Shown here one piece after another: positions 21,069 to 32,114 of a DNA stretch of 64,000 nucleotides. Origin of the DNA: Candidula unifasciata (Eukaryota > Mollusca > Gastropoda > Stylommatophora > Geomitridae). Made by a program: the position numbers and the translations under genes. Position 1 is the stretch's first letter; every line of letters starts with the position of its first letter. The notes beneath the pieces are model-generated. The model searched no databases. It saw nothing but the letters and a program-made list of their open reading frames with translations, and was not told the origin of the DNA. The stretch is from the NCBI GenBank assembly GCA_905116865.2, contig CAJHNH020000707.1, positions 241,549-305,548 on the forward strand. The letters are read 5' to 3'.

Positions 21069-21885
21069 GCCGCCCAGTGGGAAAACAGTGGAAACTATCT
21101 CGGGACTCACAAAAACACCGGAAACCATCTCGCGACCCACCAAAACAGTAGAAACTGCCTCGCGACCCACGAAAACAGTGGAAATTGTCTCACGACCCAC
21201 CAGAATAGTGGAAACTGTCTCGCGGCAGTGACAAAAACAGTGGAAACTATTTCGCGACCCACCAAAGCAATGGAAACTATCTCGCAACTAACGAAAATAG
21301 TAAAAACTGTCTCGCGATCCACCAAAACAATGGAAACTGTCTTGCGGCAGGGGAAAAAAGTGGAAACTGTCTCGGGGACTCACCAAAAACAATGGAAACT
21401 ATCTCGCGGACTCACAAAAAAGTGGGAAACTATCTCGCGATCCACCAAAAACAGTGGAAACTATCTCGGGACTCACAAAAACAGTGGAAACTATCTCGGG
21501 ACTCACAAAAACAGTGGAAACTATCTCGGGACTCACAAAAACAGTGGAAACTATCTCGGGACTCACAAAAACAGTGGAAACTATCTCGGGCGGCAGGGGA
21601 AAAAAGTGGAAACTGTCTCGCGATCCACCAAAACAATGGAAACTGTCTTGCGGCAGGGGAAAAAAGTGGAAACTGTCTCGCGATCCACCAAAACAATGGA
21701 AACTGTCTTGCGGCAGGGGAAAAAAGTGGAAACTGTCTCGCGATCCACCAAAACAATGGAAACTGTATCTCGCAACTAACCAAAATAGTAAAAACTGTCT
21801 TGCGATCCACTAAAACAATGGAAACTGTCTTGCGGCAGGGGAAAAAAGTGGAAACCGTCTCGCGACCACCAAAACAGTGACAGCT
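21069..21885. repeat. Minisatellite, ~29-30-bp unit with a 60-bp higher-order section
   Basis: Unit AAAACAGTGGAAACTATCTC followed by GGGACTCAC or GCGACCCACC. Between about 21590 and 21765 two unit types alternate (GCAGGGGAAAAAAGTGGAAA... and CGCGATCCACCAAAACAATG...), giving three clean 60-bp higher-order repeats. Many in-frame readings in four frames; all artefacts. Confidence 0.95.
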
Positions 21886-22127
21886 AAGCTTCTCCTTTTT
21901 CTGTGTTTGACAGCTGTAAGCACCGGCTGAAAACCCTGGTTGTTCGTCCATTGGACTTTGGATGTGTGTCAGGGCCTGAGTTTTGTGTGTACATCCGTTT
22001 TACTGACTTTTTGGTGTACAGCTGGTTGTTCTTTGCCGCTCAGACAGATGCACTCCGACTCCGAAGGAAGCCACCAGTTAGTCAACTCCTACGACATTCT
22101 TGTTGGGAAGGCAGTGGGTCTATTCTT
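21886..22127. other. Unique spacer
   Basis: Unique DNA between two arrays; frames on the plus strand remain open for ~75 codons without recognisable domain. Confidence 0.4.
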
Positions 22128-22318
22128 GTTTTCCCCACACTGGGGCTCTGAACCCACACTGGGGCCCTGGACCCACACTGGGGCTCTGGACCCGCACTGG
22201 GGCTCTGGACCCACACTGGGGTCTGGACCCGCACTGGGGCTCTGGACCCACACTGGGCTCTGGACCCACACTGGGGCTCTGGACCCACATAGGGGCTCTT
22301 GACCCACACAGGGATGAC
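22128..22318. repeat. Minisatellite, 19-20-bp unit, ~10 copies
   Basis: Unit GGACCCACACTGGGGCTCT with variants CCCGCACTGG, TGGGGTCT and CACATAGGGG. Confidence 0.95.
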
Positions 22319-22814
22319 ATTTTACAAACAAGAAATTAGGAACAGATGCAATTCATTTGTTCAGTTGGATGTCACCAAAATTACAGTTTCAGCTAAATCG
22401 ACATTTGCTGCTGCTGCGTAGAGGTGAACAAACATATGATATATGTGCTGGAGGGTTGTTTCTGATATGCGAATAGCTACAATAACATTGATTGTTTTCA
22501 CACAAATAGGAAGGCTTTGCGGTGTTGATCCTGTAGACTGGAAAGAAAACATCTAGCTACCCTAACCCAACTATATGATTGATTACTGGGGTTGGTTCTG
22601 CAAAGTCCTTCAAAAAACACACAGCTCAGCTAACCAACTTTGTAGGAAAGTACGAGAGATGGTCACAAATTCATGTCTCCTATTGTGTGTCTATGTAAAT
22701 ACTGTTTCGGTGTGCACTGTGTACATTTTGCCAGGATTCCCCAGACACTATTCTGCACTTTATGGCATTATCACCATGTTTTAGTCATTTGTAGTACCAC
22801 TGTAACCGTTTAAA
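22319..22814. other. Unique AT-rich segment, no gene seen
   Basis: Unique DNA; short open frames only. It leads into the start of the mariner-like remnant. Confidence 0.5.
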
Positions 22815-23105
22815 ATGGCTAATAAAGACGTTGGGTTAAAATATGGTAGTATCATCAAATGCCTCAATACTGAAGGCGAGATCCCAGCTGGGATCCACGA
22901 GTGTTTGAAGAATGTTCATCGAGGTTCACCAGTGGATGTTAGCACTGTCTGAGGCTGGTTACATCGTTGTGGTCAAGCTGAAGTAGGTCTATCCTCAATG
23001 GCTGACGCAAAATGAACTGGCCGTCCGTCTATGGCGATGACTGCAGACAATACTCGTGTAGTTGATGACACCATGTGTGCTGACTATCTCTTTACAATGT
23101 GTAGG
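22815..23105 (+). mobile_element. mariner-like transposase N-terminus, dead
   Basis: From an ATG at 22815 the plus strand reads MANKDVGLKYGSIIKCLNTE, then GEIPAGIHECLKNVH, S-P-V-D-V-S-T-V and stop, continuing in frame with HRCGQAEVG, M-A-D-A-K-stop-T-G-R-P-S and NTRVVDD. This is the N-terminal helix-turn-helix of mariner/SETMAR-type transposases (pattern F/Y-...-I-x-F-L-x-A-E-G-x-x-P-x-x-I-H-x-R-L..V, then V-x-x-W, then R-x-G-R-P-S). Two in-frame stops and the absence of the DD(34)D catalytic region show it is a fragment. Known biology: cut-and-paste DNA transposon targeting TA. Confidence 0.72.
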
Positions 23106-23247
23106 TTGGCTTAGTGGCCCCGACAGTTTTCTTCCATTCAGCGCCGCTGGACAAGATGCATGGACAGAGTAGGTGGCACAAAAACAACTACCTGGACGGC
23201 ACGATCGTATGGACTGGACTAGACAAGAGCAGGGATCTTATCAGTCA
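23106..23247 (+). mobile_element. Tc1-like transposase fragment, left part
   Basis: The end of this stretch (about 23205-23247) reads W-T-G-L-D-K-S-R-D-L-I-S, resembling the W..R-x-V-L-F-S-D-E-S-R-F block of Tc1-like transposases just before the second catalytic Asp; the matching continuation appears on the other side of the 23248-23613 insert. Earlier bases do not give a long frame. Call is by pattern memory only. Confidence 0.4.
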
Positions 23248-23613
23248 TCAGGGCCGCATTAAAACTTGATTAGGCCCTGAGCTATACAAATCCCCGAGGC
23301 CCTTATCGTTTTGAATTAGACCAGGCGATTTGAGACAACTCAAATACATCAGTGACAAGATGGAAGTTCAGGCAGATCAAGCTCATTTTTTTTATTTAAT
23401 ATAAATGGGTTACAAACATTTAGAAAAAATATAAGCCTGAGATAACATACCCACACAAATAGTCATAAAATTGGAACGTTTCTGCATACATTTTTTTTTT
23501 TTTTTAGTTAAATATAAAGTTAATATAGTTAAAACAAAAATAATGTTGTTTAGGTCCCTGCGAAATGTGAGGCCCTAGTCTGGAGCTCACCTAATGTCTA
23601 AATGCAGCCTTGT
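23248..23613. mobile_element. Candidate non-autonomous TIR element (hAT-like?)
   Basis: The left end CAGGGCCGCATTAAAACTTG ... ATTAGGCCCTGAGCT (23248-23282) and the reverse complement of the right end, CAAGGCTGCATTTAGACATT ... AGGTGAGCT, align as imperfect terminal inverted repeats of about 30 bp. The interior is AT-rich, lacks an open frame, and includes a poly-T run (about 23491-23505). It appears to interrupt a Tc1-like frame. Clear 8-bp target duplications, expected for hAT, were not found, so the class is unsure. Confidence 0.4.
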
Positions 23614-23960
23614 TGATGATTCTGGAGATCGTGTCAGAGTACGAATCATGACCGCCCAAGTTTACTGGCACGGCACCTGATGATGATGAAATGACCTCAG
23701 TTCAGCTGGGATAAACAAACAATGGCATGCCAGTGAGGACTGATCCCGGACCGCAGTAGTGGTCATCAAAATCACTGACCATCATCCCAGCACTAATCTT
23801 GGAAACAAGAGGCCAGTGTTGCCGGTCAGGCCACACTCAACCAGCGAACTGTCCGCCATTTGCAGTCTGCACTAGCTCGACTGCGCATGCTCACACGGGC
23901 CAGAAATACGAAGACAAATAGATGGGCAGCCAGAAATAGAATCCAGGAAGAGATAGGGCA
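23614..23960 (+). mobile_element. Tc1-like transposase fragments, rearranged
   Basis: About 23615-23650 reads D-D-S-G-D-R-V-R-V, the continuation of the Tc1 block (pattern S-G-D-G-R-x-R-V-W). Further right, about 23835-23910 reads NQRTVRHLQSALARLRMLTR, similar to the upstream Tc1 helix-turn-helix (I-S-x-x-T-V-R-x-R-L-x-x-x-G-L-x-A-R-x-P), so the order is scrambled. Frames are broken. No terminal repeats identified. Confidence 0.4.
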
Positions 23961-24811
23961 TTACGATATGATGTGTCAGTTATCTTACACATGTATCTTC
24001 CCAGATTGACAGCGTGTCTAGGTGAGTACAGGTACAACAGATGAGGCCCTGTTCTGTCCCTGGCCTAGCGGAAACACGGGAAAATATAGAGTGACTGCCC
24101 GGTAATGTCACGGACACAAACTCAAGGGCCATCTGATTTTGTTTTCAATACAATTTTTATATAAGCCCTTAGAAGTTAAAATTATTTTGTTTACGTACAA
24201 TGGGTGCAATATATCTTCCTATGACGGTCCTCTGTATATGCGAAGCATTGAAACAACCCAACAACACCCATGGTACTCACCCATTAGGGAGAAGAAAGGG
24301 GGAGGGGGGACAATAACATTGGTTAACCTGTGTCTACTGCCTCAGTTCTTGATTTTCTGTGTCAATACAAGATCAAGCGAATGTTATAACTGTCGCATCA
24401 TCGTCTTCATCGTCATCATCATCTTTAGTATAATGATTGCAGTAATCATCTTTCTATCATATGGCTTTAGCCAGGGTACACACTGCCGGCATCTCAACAT
24501 ATGGAAAACACAAATCTACATGAACACACAGCTGATTATACTGTCACAGTTTATTTGATTCAATCAATCACCTTCGACAACTGCCCAACTCCCCTTTTTT
24601 TTTTCTTTTGCGGTGACAGCCCAGAATCACAATTGACACATTTGATAAGTCAATAAGTCATTACCTTTGCAACTGAATGAAACAATGCACAACAATATTT
24701 CAACGGCAACAACACAATTCCTCCATTCTACACAATGTCGGCCGGGCGAGAATCAATGCCACAGGTAGCCAGGTTTAACTGAAAACTTACAGCCAAACTA
24801 ATTCAACTAAT
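23961..24811. other. Unique AT-rich segment, no gene supported
   Basis: AT-rich unique DNA. The 139-codon plus frame at 24139-24558 contains a hydrophobic stretch (I/V/F-rich, about 24395-24465) that comes from ATC-repeat composition; no homology is recognised. Poly-T run at 24594-24604. Confidence 0.45.
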
Positions 24812-25985
24812 AACTTAGAACTTGTTTATCTCTTCAGTTCACATGTACACTGTTCTGGAACTTGTTCATCCCTTCAGCTCACATATACACTGTTCTGGAA
24901 CTTGTTCGTCCCTTCAGCTCACATGTACACTGTTCTGGAACTTGTTCATCCCTTCAGCTCACATGTACACCATGTACACTGTTCTGGAACTTGTTCATCC
25001 CTTCAGCTCACATGTACACCATGTACACTGTTCTGGAACTTGTTCATCCCTTCAGCTCACATGTACACCATGTACACTGTTCTGGAACTTGTTCATCCTT
25101 TCAGCTCACATGTACACCATGTACACTGTTCTGGAACTTGTTCATCCCTTCAGCTCACATGTACACTGTTCTGGAACTTGTTCATCCCTTCAGCTTACAT
25201 GTACACTGTTCTGCAACTTGTTCATCCCTTCAGCTCACATGTACACTGTTCTGCAACTTGTTCATCCCTTCAGCTCACATGTACACTGTTCTGGAACTTG
25301 TTCATCCCTTCAGCTCACATGTACACTGTTCTGGAACTTGTTCATCCCTTCAGCTCACATGTACACTGTTCTGGAACTTGTTCATCCCTTCAGCTCACAT
25401 GTACACTGTTCTGGAACTTGTTCATCCCTTCAGCTCACATGTACACTGTTCTGGAACTTGTTCATCCCTTCAGCTCACATGTACACTGTTCTGCAACTTG
25501 TTCGTCCCTTCAGCTCACATGTACACTGTTCTGCAACTTGTTCATCCCTTCAGCTCACATGTACACTGTTCTGTTCTGGAACTTGTTCATCCCTTCAGCT
25601 ACACTGTTCACAGCTCACATGTACACTGTTCTGGAACTTGTTCATCCCTTCAGCTCACATGTACACTGTTCTGCAACTTGTTCATCCCTTTAGCTCACAT
25701 GTACACTGTTCTGGAACTTGTTCATCCCTTCAGCTCACATGTACACTGTTCTGGAACATGTTCGTCCCTTCAGCTCACATGTACACTGTTCTGAACTTGT
25801 TGTTCATCACATGTACACCTTACACTCACATGTACACATGTACACTGTTCTGGAACTTATTCATCCCTTCAGCTCACATGTACACTGTTCTGCAACTTGT
25901 TCATCCCTTCAGCTCACATGTACACTGTTCTGCAACTTGTTCGTCCCTTTAGCTCACATGTACACTGTTCTTGATCTTAAACGAG
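24812..25985. repeat. Minisatellite, 40-bp unit, ~28 copies
   Basis: Unit TTCTGGAACTTGTTCATCCC followed by TTCAGCTCACATGTACACTG. A subset near 24960-25130 is 52 bp because of a duplicated CCATGTACAC. The period is not a multiple of three, yet all three plus frames are open, so each reads a 40-residue super-repeat of up to 376 codons. Several copies near 25570-25620 and 25790-25850 are rearranged. Confidence 0.97.
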
Positions 25986-27591
25986 ACTGACTCTTTTTGT
26001 TTATTCTTCTGAAAAATGAGTGCTTAGAAGGGCCGAATGCCTAATTTGTAACCCTTTGAAAAAAAAGTTTGTTCGTTCGTTCGTTCGTTCGTTCTTTGAG
26101 CTAAAGAAAAATTTTCACTCCTTGGTGTTTTCTCAATCATACGCCAACATAAGTTCAAGCTTTTTTAACTTGGCTCGCTGCAACTCAATCTGCACGTTTG
26201 TGTTACAATCCTCTATGTAGGAGGTTCGGACATCTCCACATTCGTCCCATCTAGATTACATAATTTATGTTCCGTCCCTGACCTCATTCTTAAGGCATAC
26301 ATAATTTATGGGGGGAAAAACGTTGACTACAATGATGTTTGCCATTGCTTTCATCACCAGTAGCAACATCCACATTGTTGATATTACCAGTGCAGAACTA
26401 CAGGTGAAGTACCAAAAACAACATGCAAACAAAACAGACGCCAACACAAAGGAAACATAGAGAGGATCGGGGGGGGGGGTTAGAGGGGGTAGCGGTCTCA
26501 AGGTACCTTACCCCCCCCCCCCCCGCTCCCCCCCCCTCCGCCCCACCTCCCCCTGGCTTCATTGTGCCTGTGTAACAACACCGGCACCCCTTGATTGGCC
26601 GTCATTAATGTCAAATTATTGTAGAAAATAGAATCACAAGGGCAACAGAAGCAATCATCAGCTGGCGGAATGGGAAAAATATGTCTACCATTTATTGTCA
26701 ACAAGGGGCGAATTATTGATGAAACATGTAACATTTACAGCCAACAAGGGGCGAATTATTGATGCAGCCAGTTTGGTTATCAGCGCCAGCAAACTGTGCT
26801 GACTGGCGGGGTATGTTGCTGGTACACAGAGCAATCAAGTCACCGGTCTTACACAGGAAGGACGTGTTCAGAATTAACTGACGGAGACCTGGAAGTTGAT
26901 CAGAAAACATCAAAACTACAGACACTGCCTTCTGAAGTCAGCAGGAACTCCATGGAGAGCCCGTCAACAATGACTCAGAGACGCGCCATTTCGTGTGATG
27001 TGTAGTTTTACCAGAGACAGGCCATACCTTGGCCACAGGAGTAGATAACTGCCGCAGGACTGGAGTTTCTCTTCAGTGGGACTTTTACCTGAAAGACTCC
27101 AGTAATTCGGCGGCCAGCAGGTTCTAGTATGTAGATGTGCAACATTGCAACAGATATCTACCTTGTTTATGTTCGTGTTTAATACCCGAATATTGGCAAC
27201 AACGGGTGAGCGAGCGGCTGAAGACAGCTCCATTGGTTCCCTATGATGAGATGCACACATGTCCGGTCTGGGAAAGTCTTTCTGCTAGTCTTGTGTAAAC
27301 TACATTCTAAGGAAAACATAAACGATCCCATCGCTACTGGAGCGTGTTGAAAGCGGATTACCGTGCAAGTTTGTGTGCTGTTAGTTACCAGTTAGCCCCA
27401 GGAATAGCTTTTTCACGTTCTCTGTCAGATAGAGCCGTAGATGACAAGACCAGCACCAGGTGAGCGGAATCTAGCACATGGTCTGACTACACATCTTTTC
27501 GAGTGATTTTCCAGCTTGACTACCCAGGCACGGGTGGTCACAAGGTTAGCATCACAGCTATGAGCATTCAATCCAGTGATTAGAGCTATTG
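25986..27591. other. Longest unique segment; microsatellites and a weak terminal-exon candidate
   Basis: Holds a (TTCG)7 run (about 26067-26095), a G-run/C-run pair at 26469-26535, and a 23-bp direct repeat CAACAAGGGGCGAATTATTG (about 26700 and 26743). A plus-strand segment 26857-27005 follows an ACAG acceptor-like site and reads 48 codons of polar, acidic/Ser-rich sequence (DGDLEVDQKTSKLQTLPSEV ... QRRAISCDV-stop) that would suit a last exon; its polypyrimidine tract is poor and I recognise no family. Confidence 0.3.
26469..26540. other. Paired G-run and C-run tract
   Basis: GGGGGGGGGG at about 26469-26479 and a C15-C16 run near 26510-26525 flank GCGGTCTCAAGGTACC, followed by further C runs. 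The two halves could pair, or form G-quadruplex/i-motif structures. Homopolymer lengths here are also likely to be unreliable. Confidence 0.6.
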
Positions 27592-28135
27592 CAATCGTCA
27601 TCAGACTGTTGTAACAGATGTGCCAGGTCTAACATTAAGACAGTTACAGTCAATGTTACAGGCGTCACATGTAGTTTAGGCAACATCACACTGTTGTAAC
27701 AGATGTGCCAGGTCTAACATTGAGACAGTTACAGTGAATCAAATTTACAGGCGTCACAGCTAGTTCAGACAACATCACACTGTTGTTACAAAGATATACC
27801 ATGTCTAACATTGAGACAGTTACAGTAAATCAAAGTTACAGGCGTTACAGGTAGTTCAGGCAACATCACACTTTTGTAACAACTGTAACAAGTCTAACAT
27901 TGAGACAGTTACAGTCAAAGTTACAGCCGTCACAGGTAGTTCAGACAACATCAAACTGTTGTAACAGCTGTAACAGATCTAACATTGAGACAGTTACAGT
28001 CAATTAAAGTTACAGGCGTCCCTGCTAGTTCAGGCAACATCACACTTTTGTAACAACTGTAACAGATCTAATATTGAGACAGTTACAATTAATCAAAGTT
28101 ACAGGCATCAAAGCTAGTTCAGGCAACATAACAAC
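27592..28135. repeat. Minisatellite, ~88-bp unit, ~6 copies
   Basis: Unit pieces AACATCACACTGTTGTAACA, GATGTGCCAGGTCTAACATT, GAGACAGTTACAGTCAATCA, AAGTTACAGGCGTCACAGGT, AGTTCAGGC. Copies are diverged (for example GCTGTAACAGATC for GATGTGCCAGGTC). Confidence 0.92.
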
Positions 28136-28229
28136 ATTATAACACCATAACATCACATCATCACAACACTCAAGTTCGTCTCAACCTTTCTATCGTCGGC
28201 TGTCTACACTGTTCTAGGAGAAGGGAGTT

Positions 28230-29110
28230 ATCACTGATGCTGGTGTGTAACAGAAAGTATCTCAACATCCCACAATTAAGGTGTGGTGTGGCAGGGGGTA
28301 TCTCAACATCCCACATATAAGTGTGGTGTGTGACAGGAGGTATCTCAACATCCCACAAAATAGGTGTGGTGTGTGGCAGGAGGTATCTCAACATCCCACT
28401 ACATGGTTGTAGTGTGAAACTGGAGATATCTCAACATCACACAACATGAGTGTAGTGCTGGCAGAAGATATCTCAACATCGTACAACATAAGTGTGGTAC
28501 AGGCAGGAGATATCTCAACATCGTACAACATAAGTGTGGTACAGGCAGGAGATATCCAACATCGTACAACATAAGTGTGGTACTGGCAGAGGGGTATCTC
28601 AACATCCCACAACATAAGTGTGGTACTGGCAGAGGGGTATCTCAACATTCCACAACATAAGTGTAGTGCTGGCAGGAGATATCTCAACATCGTACAACAT
28701 AAGTGTGGTACTGGCATGAGATATTTCAACTTCGTACAAAATAAGTGTGGTACTGGCATCGGGGTATCTCAACATCCCACAAAATAAGTGTGGTACTGGC
28801 AGAGGGGTATCTCAACATTCCACAACATAAGTGTGGTACTGGCAGAGGGGTATCTCAACATCGTGCAACATAAGTGTGGTACTGGCAGGAGCTTTCTCAA
28901 CATCCACAACATAAGTGTGGTACTGGCAGGAGATATCTCAACATCGTACAACATAAGTGTGGTACTGGCAGGAGATATCTCAACATCCCACAACATGGGT
29001 GTGGTGCTGGCAGAGATGTATCTCGACATCGTACAACAAAAGTATGATACTGACAGGAAGGTATCTCAAGATCGCGCAACAAAAGTGCTGTGCTGGCAGG
29101 GAGGTATGTA
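28230..29110. repeat. Minisatellite, 42-44-bp unit, ~20 copies
   Basis: Unit AGTGTGGTACTGGCAGGAGA followed by TATCTCAACATCGTACAACA and TA; alternative unit type GGCAGAGGGGTATCTCAACA with TCCCACAAC. The two types alternate irregularly. Open frames on both strands are artefacts. Directly abuts the 35-bp array. Confidence 0.95.
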
Positions 29111-29121
29111 TCAAACAGACT

Positions 29122-30722
29122 GGGCGTTATCTCTTTACCCTGCTCTTATTCTAACTGGGCGTTATCTCTTTACCTTGCTGCTCCTCTAAGTGGGCGTCAT
29201 CTGTTTACCTTGCTCCTCCTCTAAGTGGGCGTCATCTGTTTAACCTTGCTCCTCCTCTAAGTGGGCGTCATCTGTTTACCCTGCTCCTCTAAATGGACGT
29301 CATCTGTTTACCTTGCTGCTCCTCTAAGTAGGCGTCATCTGTTTACCTTGCTGCTCCTCTAAGTGGGCGTCATCTGTTTACCTTGCTGCTCATCTAAGTG
29401 GGCGTCATCTATTTACCCTGCTCCTCTAAGTGGGCGTCATCTGTTTACCTTGCTGCTCCTCTAAGTGGGCGTCATCTGTTTACCTTGCTGCTCCTCTAAG
29501 TGGGCGTCATCTGTTTACCTTGCTGCTCCTCTAAGTGGGCGTCATCTGTTTACCTTGCTGCTCCTCTAAGTGGGCGTCATCTGTTTACCCTGCTCCTCCT
29601 CTAAGTGGGCGTCATCTGTTTACCCTGCTCCTCCTCTAAGTGGGCGTCATCTGTTTACCTTGCTCCTCCTCTAAGTGGGCGTCATCTGTTTACCTTGCTC
29701 CTCCTCTAAGTGGGCGTCATCTGTTTACCCTGCTCCTCCTCTAAGTGGGCGTCATCTGTTTACCCTGCTCCTCCTCTAAGTGGGCGTCATCTGTTTACCC
29801 TGCTCCTCCTCTAAGTGGGCGTCATCTGTTTACCCTGCTCCTAATCTAAGTGGGCGTCATCTGTTTACCCTGCTCCTCCTCTAAGTGGGCGTCATCTGTT
29901 TACCTTGCTCCTCCTCTAAGTGGGCGTCATCTGTTTACCCTGCTCCTCCTCTAAGTGGGCGTCATCTGTTTACCCTGCTCCTCCTCTAAGTGGGCGTCAT
30001 CTGTTTACCTTGCTCCTCCTCTAAGTGTGCGTCATCTGTTTACCTTGCTCCTCCTCTAAGTGGGCGTCATATGTTTACCCTGCTGCTCCTCTAAGTGGGC
30101 GTCATCTGTTTACTCTGCTGCTCCTCTAAGTGGGCGTCATCTGTTTACCTTGCTCCTCCTCTAAGTGGGCGTCATCTGTTTACCCTGCTCCTCCTCTAAG
30201 TGGGCGTCATCTGTTTACCCTGCTCCTCCTCTAAGTGGGCGTCATCTGTTTACCCTGCTCCTCCTCTAAGTGGGCGTCATCTGTTTACCCTGCTCCTAAT
30301 CTAAGTGGGCGTCATCTGTTTACCCTGCTCCTCCTCTAAGTGGGCGTCATCTGTTTACCTTGCTCCTCCTCTAAGTGGGCGTCATCTGTTTACCCTGCTC
30401 CTCCTCTAAGTGGGCGTCATCTGTTTTCCCTGCTCCTCCTCTAAGTGGGCGTCATCTGTTTACCCTGCTCCTCCTCTAAGTGGGCGTCATCTGTTTACCT
30501 TGCTCCTCCTCTAAGTGGGCGTCATATGTTTACCCTGCTGCTCCTCTAAGTGGGCGTCATCTGTTTACCTTGCTGCTCCTCTAAGTGGGCGTCATCTGTT
30601 TACCCTGCTCCTCTAAGTGGGCGTCATTTGTTTACCTTGCTGCTCCTCTAAGTGGGCGTCATCTGTTTACCCTGCTCCTCCTCTAAGTGGGCGTCATCTG
30701 TTTACCTTGCTCCTCCTCTTAG
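29122..30722. repeat. Minisatellite, 35-bp unit, ~46 copies, with 455-bp higher-order repeat
   Basis: Unit TGCTCCTCCTCTAAGTGGGC followed by GTCATCTGTTTACCC. Highly homogeneous. Rare variants recur exactly 455 bp (13 units) apart: CTAATCTAAG at 29841 and 30296, CATATG at 30068 and 30523, proving a block duplication. Confidence 0.98.
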
Positions 30723-31012
30723 GGGTGGTGTCAACCCATCCCGTGGTTTGCCAGCTTTATGGGTGGGGTCAACCCATTCCGTGTTTTGCCAGCTTTAGGG
30801 GTTGGACCGACCGATCCCGTGGTTTGCCAGCTTTAGGGGTGGTGTCGACCCATCCCGTGGTTTGCCAGCTTTAGGGGTGGGGTCAACCCATCCCGTGGTT
30901 TGCCAGCTCTAGGGGTGGGGTCAACCCATCCCGTGGTTTGCCAGCTTTAGGGGTGAGGTCAACCCATCGCGTGATTTGCCAGCTTTAGGGGTGGGTCGAC
31001 TCATCCCATGTG
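30723..31012. repeat. Minisatellite, ~39-bp unit, ~7 copies
   Basis: Unit GGGTGGGGTCAACCCATCCC followed by GTGGTTTGCCAGCTTTAGG. Begins where the 35-bp array ends, without a unique spacer. Confidence 0.95.
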
Positions 31013-31879
31013 TTTAGAATACAGACAGCACGTGTTTCGACTGGGTGTTTGAACTGAGGCCGTCAAAGCAATCTGGCTAGTGCCTGTGCAACTGCGCCTA
31101 CGAGGCTTAGTGGTCTACCTGTGCTCCACAGTGGCTCGGTTCTATCTGTGGCTAGCAGAGCGCCCTATCTACTCGAATCTGGTTAGTTTGAATCCAGCAG
31201 TCACTGGGCATTCATTAGAACTGTACGACTGGTGTCGACGCACTACAGAAATCTGCCTAACCATGCAAACACGTGGGCCTGTTGTCTACACGATGTATAC
31301 TCTCTATTAGTGCATCTGACGAGGTTCAGCGAGATGTGACAGACTATAAATTACTCAGTATATTGCTTGTGTCCACATTGTTTAAATAGATGTATGTTAC
31401 CTAAATAAAAGTCTTGGTTGTTTTCTGATGTTCATAAAAAGACTATTTGATGTCTTCCAGTAGTTGAGCAACAATTATGCAACATCTGTGCAAGATGATC
31501 TAGGTTGCTAGGCACAGACTTAATTTGAGATATCCTTTTTGAGCTCATGCACTCGGGCAGGCCTCGGCGGGTCTGATCGCCAGCATGCACAGTCGTAAAC
31601 ATAGCCAAGACGATTTTGTAAAGCCGACACGCTTTACAATTCAATAGCGCCATCTACCATCCGAGAGTAGCTTGTGTTGTCCAGCCGGAACAGCTGTATA
31701 GAACTGATTTGACAACCAACGTCACAGATGCTCTGTTTTTGCAGAAGATGTCTTCAGATAAAGAAGCTGGTTGTTCCAGAAACAAATTAACTGTACAGGC
31801 GTCCTACTCTCCCTCTGACACGACCTTACTTATAGCATTCCTGGCCAATGGCTTGTTTCTCACTCATGTGAGATGGCGA
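31013..31879. other. Unique segment with SINE-like part, no gene seen
   Basis: Contains the tRNA-like block described separately and an AATAAA at about 31403. The rest is unique without recognisable coding sequence. Confidence 0.45.
31130..31235 (+). mobile_element. Possible tRNA-derived SINE head, degenerate
   Basis: TGTGGCTAGCAGAGCGCCCT (about 31147-31166) followed 20 bp later by GGTTAGTTTGAATCCAGC resembles the A box/anticodon-arm and B box (GGTTCGAATCC) arrangement of tRNA-derived SINEs. Several consensus positions differ, no element end or target duplication is visible, so this is tentative. Confidence 0.4.
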
Positions 31880-32114
31880 ACATACCCGTCTGGGGCTGTC
31901 ACATACCCGTCTGGGGCTGTCGTATACCCGTTTGGGGCTGTCACATACCCGTCTAGAGCTGTGACATACCGGTCTGGGGCTGTCACATACCCGGCTGGGG
32001 CTGTCACATACCCGTCTGGGGCTGTCACATACCGGGCTGGGGCTGTCACATACCCGTCTGGGGCTGTCACATACCAGTCTGGGGCTGTTACATACCCGTC
32101 TGGGGCTGTCACTA
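31880..32114. repeat. Minisatellite, 21-bp unit, 11 copies
   Basis: Unit ACATACCCGTCTGGGGCTGT plus C. Multiple of three, so frames stay open on both strands; variants change CCCGTCTG to CCGGGCTG, CCAGTCTG and CCGTTTGG. Confidence 0.97.

Noticed and set aside
20749..21231. 160-codon plus frame, including D-V-D-G-S-G resembling an EF-hand loop
   Set aside because: The loop lacks the rest of the EF-hand pattern, the frame runs into a minisatellite, and a donor-like site sits inside it without a supporting upstream frame.
24139..24558. 139-codon plus frame with a hydrophobic segment (possible membrane protein)
   Set aside because: The hydrophobic run comes from TCATCATC/TTTAT composition; no homology, no splice or start context.
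24822..25990. Three overlapping plus-strand frames of 263-376 codons
   Set aside because: A 40-bp unit without stops reads through all three frames; identical residue super-repeats in each frame show it is one artefact.
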